From positions 1 to 6,143 of the forward strand of contig JALVKK010000027.1 in assembly GCA_027033875.1 (NCBI GenBank): a stretch of DNA of 6,143 nt. Direction: 5' to 3'. This stretch comes from Flavobacteriales bacterium (GTDB lineage Bacteria; Bacteroidota; Bacteroidia; Flavobacteriales; Flavobacteriaceae). The position numbers and the translations under genes are program-made. Under the pieces are notes generated by a model that was given only the letters and a program-made list of their open reading frames with translations, was not told where the DNA came from and did not search any database. Shown here piece after piece: positions 1-4,998 of this stretch (positions are counted from its first letter, which is position 1; each line of letters opens with the position of its first letter).

Positions 1-37
1 TTTTAATCATAAAATACACACAAGGATATGATTAAAA
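1..37. repeat. Inverted repeat with CACACAAGGA-containing loop (copy 1)
   Basis: TTTTAATCAT at 1-10 is the exact reverse complement of ATGATTAAAA at 28-37. The two arms enclose a 17-base loop that includes ACACACAAGGA (16-26). The same arm and loop sequences recur at 120-168. The repeat begins at the window edge, so further copies may lie upstream. The arms contain only one G-C pair each, so a stable RNA hairpin is doubtful. It could also be a remnant of a dispersed intergenic repeat. Function is unknown. Confidence 0.5.
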
Positions 38-101
38 TAAATTCATGAGAGTTCCTGAATATATTATAAATTTTTATTATTTTTTTGTAAAATAAAAATT
101 T

Positions 102-227
102 TAAACAGATGAAACCGACATGATTAAAATAATTATTAAACACACAAGGAAATGATTATTTTAATCATCAAAGGTTACATCTGACCATAATGTTAAAATA
201 AAAAATAAACAGATGAAACATCCGACA
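102..227 (+). repeat. Short direct duplication of the cytochrome gene start
   Basis: TAAACAGATGAAAC occurs at 102-115 and again at 206-219, where it forms the start region of the cytochrome gene. Both copies continue with CGACA. The second has three extra bases (ATC) in between, equal to one codon. Read in frame, the upstream copy gives Met-Lys-Pro-Thr and then a TGA stop; the real gene gives Met-Lys-His-Pro-Thr. This looks like a small duplication of the 5' end of the gene that has decayed, but two chance matches in AT-rich DNA cannot be fully excluded. The upstream copy is not a usable start for the gene. Confidence 0.5.
120..168. repeat. Inverted repeat with CACACAAGGA-containing loop (copy 2)
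   Basis: ATGATTAAAATAAT at 120-133 is the exact reverse complement of ATTATTTTAATCAT at 155-168, giving a 14-bp stem with a 21-base loop. The loop again carries ACACACAAGGA (140-150), as in the inverted repeat at 1-37. A smaller alternative palindrome, ATGATTA-TTT-TAATCAT, uses 152-168. The arms at 1-10, 28-37, 120-129 and 159-168 are all the same 10-mer in alternating orientations, so several mutually exclusive pairings are possible. It lies 44 bases before the cytochrome start codon, inside the likely leader or promoter region. Function is unknown. Confidence 0.55.
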
Positions 228-743
228 AAATATCCCCGATCAATCATTATTATTCATTGGCTGACAGTTATATTATTTGCAGTTATTTTTTATATTGGTA
301 TCACTATGGAAGAATACGAATTTAATGAAGCCAACATAAACCGGTACAGACCTCACGCCATATTGGGTATGATTGTGTCTGTTCTCAGTATTATCAGATT
401 TTTTATTAAAAAGAAAAATGCAGATAACTTACCGCCGGAAATTACTTATTACAGTCCCATGCACAAAAAATTTGTAAAAACAGTAACGAGTTTAATGTAT
501 CTTTTACTCATCATTGCTCCTATTGTAGGTTTTATCATGGTTTATCAAACCGGTGCTTTGGATTATGATTTAGGCGGTCCTTTTCCGACAGATGCTAAAT
601 TTGACGAAACCTTAAAGATGTTGCACAAAACATTAGTTTTTATACTTGCCGGTTTGGTTATTATACATATTGCCGGAATATTTATATATAAAAATAAGAC
701 CGGAGAAAATTTAATAAAAAGAATGTGTTTGCTTATCAAATAA
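213..743 (+). CDS. Cytochrome b561-family (CybB-like) di-heme membrane protein
   Basis: The 176-residue product has four hydrophobic segments, at about residues 10-30, 47-66, 88-111 and 136-160. Histidines sit within them where b-type heme ligands are expected: H15 (in IIHW), H48 (RPHAILGM), H138 (LHKTL) and H152 (VIIHIAG). This pattern, with two heme pairs across a four-helix bundle, and the length both match the prokaryotic cytochrome b561 family. Members act in the inner membrane and pass electrons to or from quinone; E. coli CybB oxidises superoxide. Which substrate this one uses cannot be read from the sequence. The first ATG (213) directly precedes KHPTKYPRS and the first helix, so it is the natural start. 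No Shine-Dalgarno or clear promoter is visible upstream. It seems to be a single gene, with a separate promoter following it before rplS. Confidence 0.85.
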   Translation: MKHPTKYPRSIIIIHWLTVILFAVIFYIGITMEEYEFNEANINRYRPHAILGMIVSVLSIIRFFIKKKNADNLPPEITYYSPMHKKFVKTVTSLMYLLLIIAPIVGFIMVYQTGALDYDLGGPFPTDAKFDETLKMLHKTLVFILAGLVIIHIAGIFIYKNKTGENLIKRMCLLIK

Positions 744-774
744 CAGCAAATCAGATAAAAAATGACATTTATTA

Positions 775-803
775 TTGCTACTTAAATATTTTTTGTAATT
801 TTG
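775..803 (+). promoter_or_regulatory. Bacteroidota-type promoter for rplS
   Basis: TTG at 775-777, an 18-base spacer, and TAATTTTG at 796-803 match the -33/-7 consensus (TTG, then TAnnTTTG) of the primary sigma factor in Bacteroidota. Transcription would start near 808-812, leaving a leader of about 65 bases before the rplS start codon. It lies in the 132-bp gap after the cytochrome gene, which fits rplS having its own promoter. Confidence 0.65.
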
Positions 804-808
804 CCACC

Positions 809-837
809 CGATTCATCTAAACCTCTGGCGAGAATCG
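809..837 (+). promoter_or_regulatory. Possible hairpin at the 5' end of the rplS leader
   Basis: CGATTC (809-814) can pair with GAATCG (832-837), leaving a 17-base loop that is comparatively rich in G and C (ACCTCTGGCGA). The element would sit at the very 5' end of the predicted rplS transcript; the remaining leader up to 875 is A/T-rich and unstructured by eye. Ribosomal protein genes often carry leader structures bound by their own product. I infer that possibility from position only. A six-pair stem with a large loop is weak evidence by itself. Confidence 0.3.
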
Positions 838-875
838 TGAATGTTTTTTTGAATAAATTTTTAAAATGAATAAAA

Positions 876-1238
876 ATGGACAGTCTCATTAAATTAGTTC
901 AAGACGAACTTATCGAAAAGAAAGATTTGCCGGAATTTGGTGCCGGTGATACCGTTACGGTTTACTACGAAATTAGAGAAGGTAACAAAACGCGTACCCA
1001 GTTTTTTAAAGGGGTTGTGGTTCAAGTGCGCGGAAGCGGTGCTACCAAAACTTTTACCATTCGCAAAATTTCTAATGATATTGGTGTTGAAAGAATCTTT
1101 CCTTTCAATATGCCGACGCTTCAAAAAATTGAAGTCAACAAACACGGTAAAGTTCGCAGAGCCCGCATCTTCTATTTCAGAAATCTGCGCGGTAAAAAAG
1201 CTCGTATCAGAGAAAAAAGAAGTAACAAAAAATCTTAA
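876..1238 (+). CDS. rplS: 50S ribosomal protein L19
   Basis: The 120-residue product is bL19, a large-subunit protein located at the interface with the 30S subunit. The recognisable family core is present: an N-terminal helix (MDSLIKLVQDEL), then DTVTVYYEIREGNKTRTQ, FKGVVVQVRGSG, FTIRKIS, GVERIFPFNMP and the basic end RRARIFYFRNLRGKKARIREK. The length is near the usual 115-120 residues, with a short lysine/serine-rich tail. The ATG at 876 gives the usual L19 N terminus. An earlier ATG at 866 is in another frame and stops after eight codons. The region before the start is A/T-rich without a Shine-Dalgarno, as is normal in this phylum. The gene converges on groEL and shares a terminator with it. 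Confidence 0.97.
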   Translation: MDSLIKLVQDELIEKKDLPEFGAGDTVTVYYEIREGNKTRTQFFKGVVVQVRGSGATKTFTIRKISNDIGVERIFPFNMPTLQKIEVNKHGKVRRARIFYFRNLRGKKARIREKRSNKKS

Positions 1239-1250
1239 TCAATTTATTGA

Positions 1251-1293
1251 TGCAAATAAAAAAGTCCGGAATTTCCGGACTTTTTTATTTGCA
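1251..1293. terminator. Bidirectional Rho-independent terminator between rplS and groEL
   Basis: A 43-bp palindrome is perfect over 21 bp on each side of a single central base. Its core is AGTCCGG/CCGGACT, flanked by A6 on the left (1258-1263) and T6 on the right (1281-1286). Read from either strand it gives a GC-rich hairpin followed by a U run. It starts 12 bases after the rplS stop and ends 16 bases from the groEL stop, so it serves both convergent genes. Confidence 0.92.
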
Positions 1294-1309
1294 ATTTGAT
1301 TGCAATGTA

Positions 1310-2944
1310 TTACATCATCGGCATACCGCCACCACCCATAGGTGGCATAGCAGCGCCTGTGTTTTCTTCTTTAATATTGGTAACAGCCGCTTCGGTAGTC
1401 AAAATCATACCCGAAACAGAATTGGCATTTTCAAGTGCTACACGGGTTACTTTTTTTGGGTCGATAATACCGGCTTTAAACATATTGACATAAGCGTCAT
1501 TTTTGGCATCATAACCGAAATCATCTTTTCCTTCCGATACTTTTCCGACGACAATAGCGCCTTCTTTACCCGAATTGTTTACAATTTGACGCAATGGTTC
1601 TTCGATAGCTCGTTCTACGATTTTGATACCTGTTTCTTCGTCTTTATTATCTGCTTTTACTTTGTTGAGAACTTTTTTTGCTCTTACCAAAGCAACCCCG
1701 CCACCGGCTATAATACCTTCTTCAACTGCTGCTCTTGTAGCATTTAAGGCATCTTCTACACGGTCTTTTTTCTCTTTCAATTCTACTTCCGAAGGAGCGC
1801 CTACATACAATACGGCAACACCGCCTGCTAATTTAGCCAAACGTTCTTGCAGTTTTTCTTTGTCATAATCGGAAGTCGTGGTTTCTATTTGCGCTTTGAT
1901 TTGTTTGACACGTCCCTCAACTTTTTCTTTATCTCCGGCACCTCCGACTATGGTTGTATTATCTTTATCAATACTGACTCTATCAGCTTCTCCCAACATT
2001 TCCATGCCGGCATTTTCCAAAGTAAAACCTCTTTCCTCCGAAATAACCGTTCCGCCGGTCAAAATAGCGATATCATCGAGCATAGCTTTACGTCTGTCGC
2101 CAAATCCGGGTGCTTTGACTGCTGCTATTTTAAGCGTACCTCGCAATTTATTTACAACCAACGTAGCCAAGGCTTCACCTTCAATATCTTCGGCTATGAT
2201 TAATAAAGGTCTGCCGGTTTGTGCAGATTTTTCCAGTATCGGTAATAAATCTTTCATCGTTGAAATTTTCTTATCTACCAACAAAATCAACGGTTTTTCC
2301 AATTCAACTTCCATTTTTTCGTGATTGGTAACAAAATATGGTGATAGATAGCCGCGATCAAACTGCATGCCCTCAACGACATCTACATAAGTTTCCATAC
2401 CTTTAGCTTCTTCAACGGTTATAACACCGTCTTTACCGACTCTGCCGAAAGCATCGGCAATCATCTCGCCGATAGTATTATCGTTATTGGCTGATATTGA
2501 AGCCACTTGTTTTATTTTTTTCAAGTCATCGCCTACCGGAACAGCTTGTTTTTCCAATTCTTTTACCAAAGCTTCGGTTGCTTTGTCCATACCGTTTTTC
2601 AAATCTTGCGGATTGGCACCTGCGGCAACATTTTTTAAGCCTTCCGTAACCATTGCTTGTGCCAATACCGTAGCGGTTGTCGTACCGTCACCGGCTAAAT
2701 CGTTGGTTTTGGAAGCTACTTCTTTTACCATTTGCGCTCCCATATTTTCGAGCGGATCTTCCAATTCTATTTCTTTGGCAACCGTTACACCGTCTTTGGT
2801 AACTTGCGGACCGCCAAATGATTTTTCTATTATTACATTTCGCCCTTTCGGACCGAGGGTTACCTTTACGGCGTTTGCCAAAGCATCAACACCTTTTTTT
2901 AATTGATCTCTTGCTTCGATATCAAATTGAATTTTTTTTGCCAT
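1310..2944 (-). CDS. groEL: Chaperonin GroEL (Hsp60), 60 kDa subunit
   Basis: The 544-residue product is a full-length group I chaperonin, the ATP-driven double-ring folding chamber of the cytoplasm. Visible landmarks are the start AKKIQFDIEAR, the nucleotide-binding LGPKGRNV (30-37) and DGTTTATV (86-93), the apical-domain stretch DLLPILE with LATLVVNKLRG that binds substrate and GroES, KAPGFGDRRK, the conserved VEDALNATRA containing the ATP-hydrolysis Asp, the family signature AAVEEGIIAGGG, and the Gly/Met tail GGGGMPMM. No essential motif is missing. The start ATG gives the canonical N terminus; the bases before it are A-rich with no Shine-Dalgarno. It follows secG on the same strand after a 157-bp gap that holds a sigma-54-type promoter. 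The usual partner groES is not next to it, although the GroES-contact region appears intact. Confidence 0.99.
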   Translation of the reverse strand: MAKKIQFDIEARDQLKKGVDALANAVKVTLGPKGRNVIIEKSFGGPQVTKDGVTVAKEIELEDPLENMGAQMVKEVASKTNDLAGDGTTTATVLAQAMVTEGLKNVAAGANPQDLKNGMDKATEALVKELEKQAVPVGDDLKKIKQVASISANNDNTIGEMIADAFGRVGKDGVITVEEAKGMETYVDVVEGMQFDRGYLSPYFVTNHEKMEVELEKPLILLVDKKISTMKDLLPILEKSAQTGRPLLIIAEDIEGEALATLVVNKLRGTLKIAAVKAPGFGDRRKAMLDDIAILTGGTVISEERGFTLENAGMEMLGEADRVSIDKDNTTIVGGAGDKEKVEGRVKQIKAQIETTTSDYDKEKLQERLAKLAGGVAVLYVGAPSEVELKEKKDRVEDALNATRAAVEEGIIAGGGVALVRAKKVLNKVKADNKDEETGIKIVERAIEEPLRQIVNNSGKEGAIVVGKVSEGKDDFGYDAKNDAYVNMFKAGIIDPKKVTRVALENANSVSGMILTTEAAVTNIKEENTGAAMPPMGGGGMPMM

Positions 2945-2988
2945 AGTTTTTTATTTTTTTGTTCAATTTTTTTGTTCATCTCTTTTTT

Positions 2989-3004
2989 TACAGAAATTGT
3001 GCCA
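2989..3004 (-). promoter_or_regulatory. Sigma-54 (-24/-12) promoter for groEL
   Basis: On the minus strand, TGGCAC is followed by AATTT and CTGTA. The GG dinucleotide (3003-3002) and the second element's G (2991) are separated by exactly 10 bases, the spacing required by sigma-54. The -24 half is a perfect TGGCAC; the -12 half reads CTGT rather than TTGC, so it is imperfect. Transcription would start near 2979, about 35 bases before the groEL start codon. No sigma-70-like TAnnTTTG box is visible in this gap. A palindrome that could be the activator site lies about 70 bp upstream of the predicted start. Confidence 0.6.
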
Positions 3005-3034
3005 TTGATGAAAACGGCTTTGTATTTAATCAAA

Positions 3035-3063
3035 AAAGTGTCAATCTGACAGACTGACACTTT
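3035..3063 (-). promoter_or_regulatory. 29-bp imperfect palindrome: activator site and/or secG terminator
   Basis: Outer arms AAAGTGTCA and TGACACTTT (minus strand) are perfect over 9 bp. Inside them TCTG and CAGA also pair, leaving only one symmetric mismatch pair and the central base (3049) unmatched. Two readings fit. As DNA, it resembles a dimer-binding upstream activator sequence for the sigma-54 promoter 2989-3004; TGTCA/TGACA half-sites recur within it. As minus-strand RNA, the mismatch becomes a G-U pair, and the stem is followed by U6 (3037-3032), so it could also end the secG transcript 39 bases after its stop codon. The two roles are compatible. Confidence 0.6.
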
Positions 3064-3101
3064 AATCATATTTTTATTAATCGTTAATATATCGCTATAA
3101 T

Positions 3102-3467
3102 CTATTTTTTATTTGGTACTTGCTGTTTGTTATCGGTAGGCATAACAGGATTGGGCATAGGTTTTTGGGATTCATCTTCAGTCGGAGCATGTTTTTCAAT
3201 AGCTTCTTTTACAGGCGATACGTTTTTGGCACGAGTACCGATTATAGCTGAATTGGAAATCAAGATTAAAACGACTAATAGGCTAAACAAAAACCAAGTA
3301 GCTTTATCTAAAAAATCTGTTGTCTGTTGTACACCGCCAAACATATTGGAACCGCCACCGCCAAAATTTGAATCCAAACCACCGCCTTTCGGATTTTGAA
3401 CCATAATAACAACTACTAACAAAAAAGCGACAATTGCAATTAATAATATAAAAACATATAAACTCAT
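3102..3467 (-). CDS. secG: Protein translocase subunit SecG
   Basis: The 121-residue product is the small SecG subunit of the SecYEG channel in the inner membrane, which aids SecA-driven protein export. It has the family layout: membrane helix 1 (about 2-23), a conserved cytoplasmic loop with VQNPKGGGLDSNFGG (23-37) and TTDFLDKATW (49-58), and membrane helix 2 (about 57-77). Residues 80-121 form a polar tail rich in Pro, Lys and Glu, longer than in minimal SecG and likely disordered; such tails are common in this phylum. The ATG lies 6 bases after the upstream TPR gene's stop, and an AAGGA overlapping that stop sits only 3 bases from the ATG, so translation is probably coupled. It is the last gene of the run before the groEL control region. 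Confidence 0.95.
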   Translation of the reverse strand: MSLYVFILLIAIVAFLLVVVIMVQNPKGGGLDSNFGGGGSNMFGGVQQTTDFLDKATWFLFSLLVVLILISNSAIIGTRAKNVSPVKEAIEKHAPTEDESQKPMPNPVMPTDNKQQVPNKK

Positions 3468-3473
3468 AATTCC

Positions 3474-4439
3474 TTATTTTAATTTTTGTTCGATTTCTTT
3501 GATTTGATTTGCAAAATAACTACTTTTTTTTGGATATTTCAAACTTAATATGCGAAAAGCTTGTATGGCCTTTTCATATTTTTTTTGTTTGACGTACAAA
3601 TTGGCCAAAGTTTCGGTCATCAACATCTGTTTTTCAGAGATGCTTTTTTCAATAATTTTAGGTGTTTGAACATTCTGATTTCTTTTAGGAACGATTTTAG
3701 GCCGTTCTTTTAAAAATTTTTCTATCAAATCAATATTTGATGTATTTTTTTGTTTTTTTTGCGTCTTAAATCGTTGCAACCATTCGGCATAACTCAATTT
3801 GATATTCTGTTTGATTTCTTGATTTTTTGATGCAATAGATTGATTATCAACGATTTTATTTCCTTTTAGAATATCAGACTTAGCAACAAACTCCGGTTTA
3901 ATCACTTTTTCCGGTTCTTTTTTTGTATTTTTAGAAACAGCCCTTGTTTGAGGCTCTATGTTTACTTGTTTGTTTTTTTTGTCGGATTGTTTTGATGATT
4001 TTTTCGGAGTAGCTTTTGTTATCATTCTCGGAACCGGCTTTACTATTTTTATCTTATTCGATTTATTTGTTTTTTCTACGTTTTCCGGTTTTTTTGCTTT
4101 AAATTGTAAAGATGTTGAGGTTTTTATAGTCGGTTTTTGAGCAGAGTCCGGCTGACTTATTTGTTTATTTTCAATTTTCGAAACTTTCGATATTGATTTT
4201 TGTACCTTATTTTTGTTGATAAAATCAAATAAACGTTCACGATTAATACTCCTTGCGGCTGATTGTTGCAAACCGAGTGATATATAAGAATTTTGAAGTT
4301 TTAAATAACGGGTTGACAAAGCCCAAGCAGCCTGAAAATAAGGCAGTTCTTTTACAATTGCATGAATAGTATCAATTTGTTGATCCAAAACGGTATCATC
4401 ATAAAGTGCTTGCAATAGTATGTCGGTTTTCGTTACCAT
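3474..4439 (-). CDS. Lysine-rich protein with C-terminal TPR-like repeat
   Basis: The 321-residue product has no assigned function. Three parts are visible: a helical N-terminal part (about 1-80, with IVKELPYFQAAWALSTRYLK); a low-complexity middle (about 80-215) dominated by Lys, Ser, Gln and Asn with repeated KP/KS stretches, probably disordered and positively charged; and a C-terminal part with SYAEWLQRFK, a LIEKFLKERPKI stretch, and a tetratricopeptide-type helix pair (about 274-308, TETLANLYVKQKKYEKAIQAFRIL-type spacing) ending SLKYPKKSSYFANQI. No signal peptide or membrane helix is seen, so it should be cytoplasmic. The same kind of protein, with this C-terminal signature, occurs between lptE and secG in other Bacteroidota. 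Its ATG overlaps the lptE stop by 7 bp (ATGGTAA), implying translational coupling. A link to LPS assembly or secretion is inference from position only. Confidence 0.85.
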   Translation of the reverse strand: MVTKTDILLQALYDDTVLDQQIDTIHAIVKELPYFQAAWALSTRYLKLQNSYISLGLQQSAARSINRERLFDFINKNKVQKSISKVSKIENKQISQPDSAQKPTIKTSTSLQFKAKKPENVEKTNKSNKIKIVKPVPRMITKATPKKSSKQSDKKNKQVNIEPQTRAVSKNTKKEPEKVIKPEFVAKSDILKGNKIVDNQSIASKNQEIKQNIKLSYAEWLQRFKTQKKQKNTSNIDLIEKFLKERPKIVPKRNQNVQTPKIIEKSISEKQMLMTETLANLYVKQKKYEKAIQAFRILSLKYPKKSSYFANQIKEIEQKLK

Positions 4440-4945
4440 TTTGCCAAAGTATCGTTAAATAAATTATCGAGTATGGTATTTAATATATCTTCCTGAGCTT
4501 GTGTCTTGATATCATTCAAACCGGTTGCCGCCGGATACTCGTAATACCAACTATACCTTTTATCAAAATTATCATCGGCGTTTTTCGTATTAGTGTATTC
4601 TATTTTCAACGCTATGGTTAAGCGATTTTTAGCAGCTGTTTGTCCGGCAGATAAAGCTACCGGTTCTATTTTATAATCAATAATTTCTCCTTGAAAAATA
4701 ATATCGCCGTTAGATTTTACCTGAGTCAAATTTGTCTGTCTGTCTATTCTATCAATCAATTTGTTGCGAAAATCTTCGTTCAGACCCGGTTCTATCAAAG
4801 GGGCATTATTGGGAAAATAATCCACTTGAAAAGTCTTTATATCTTTTGAAATATTAATGCCAGTAAATGAGTAACTCATCTTGCAGGCATAGACCGAAAT
4901 AGCAATTATCAAACCGAAAATAATATGTTTGTAAATCTTTTTCAC
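4433..4945 (-). CDS. lptE: LptE-family LPS-assembly lipoprotein
   Basis: The product of about 170 residues begins with a short basic stretch (KKIYKH), a hydrophobic core (IIFGLIIAISVYA) and a lipobox-type cysteine (VYAC, C21), so it should be exported and lipidated. The mature part follows the Bacteroidota LptE-like pattern: YSFTGINIS, KTFQVDYFPNNAP, a PGLNEDFRNKL helix, GDIIFQGEIIDY, NRLTIALKIEYTN, and an ending close to LFNDTLAKW. LptE partners LptD in the outer membrane to place LPS. No ATG can serve as the start: the frame is closed upstream by a stop, with only TTG (4948) and the adjacent GTG (4945). I chose GTG because it gives a typical MKK start; the choice shifts the end by one codon. 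The first internal ATG lies past the cysteine and would remove the signal peptide. It overlaps the next gene by 7 bp. Confidence 0.88.
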   Translation of the reverse strand: MKKIYKHIIFGLIIAISVYACKMSYSFTGINISKDIKTFQVDYFPNNAPLIEPGLNEDFRNKLIDRIDRQTNLTQVKSNGDIIFQGEIIDYKIEPVALSAGQTAAKNRLTIALKIEYTNTKNADDNFDKRYSWYYEYPAATGLNDIKTQAQEDILNTILDNLFNDTLAKW

Positions 4946-4960
4946 CAATTTATAATTCTA

Positions 4961-4968
4961 CAAATATA
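4961..4968 (-). promoter_or_regulatory. Possible -7 box of a promoter before lptE
   Basis: TATATTTG on the minus strand is a perfect TAnnTTTG box within the 50-bp gap between the sigma-54 activator stop and lptE. No convincing TTG is found at the expected -33 distance. If it is used, transcription would start about 8-11 bases before the GTG codon, giving a nearly leaderless mRNA for lptE, the TPR gene and secG. Read-through from the upstream gene is also possible. Confidence 0.4.
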
Positions 4969-4998
4969 GTTTTTTTTAACCATTTGATTAATTTGCCA

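Noticed and set aside
28..184. Three tiny upstream frames (28-48, 120-155, 152-184), two with AAGGA one base before the ATG
   Set aside because: They are 6-11 codons, arise from the repeated ATGATTA arms, and the AAGGA is too close to the ATG to act as a ribosome binding site. They are better explained as part of the repeats.
894..1299. Open frames overlapping rplS on both strands (894-1145 minus, 937-1299 plus)
   Set aside because: rplS is certain over the same bases; these are alternate-frame shadows without family resemblance.
1247..2906. Several long plus-strand open frames opposite groEL (for example 1247-1747, 1878-2324, 2487-2906)
   Set aside because: They are antisense to an unmistakable groEL, show biased residue content expected from complementing conserved codons, and have no recognisable domains or promoters.
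4969..4998. TGGCAAATTA on the minus strand after the activator gene as a sigma-54 promoter
   Set aside because: The -24 half is partial and there is no G at the required 10-base spacing for the -12 half.
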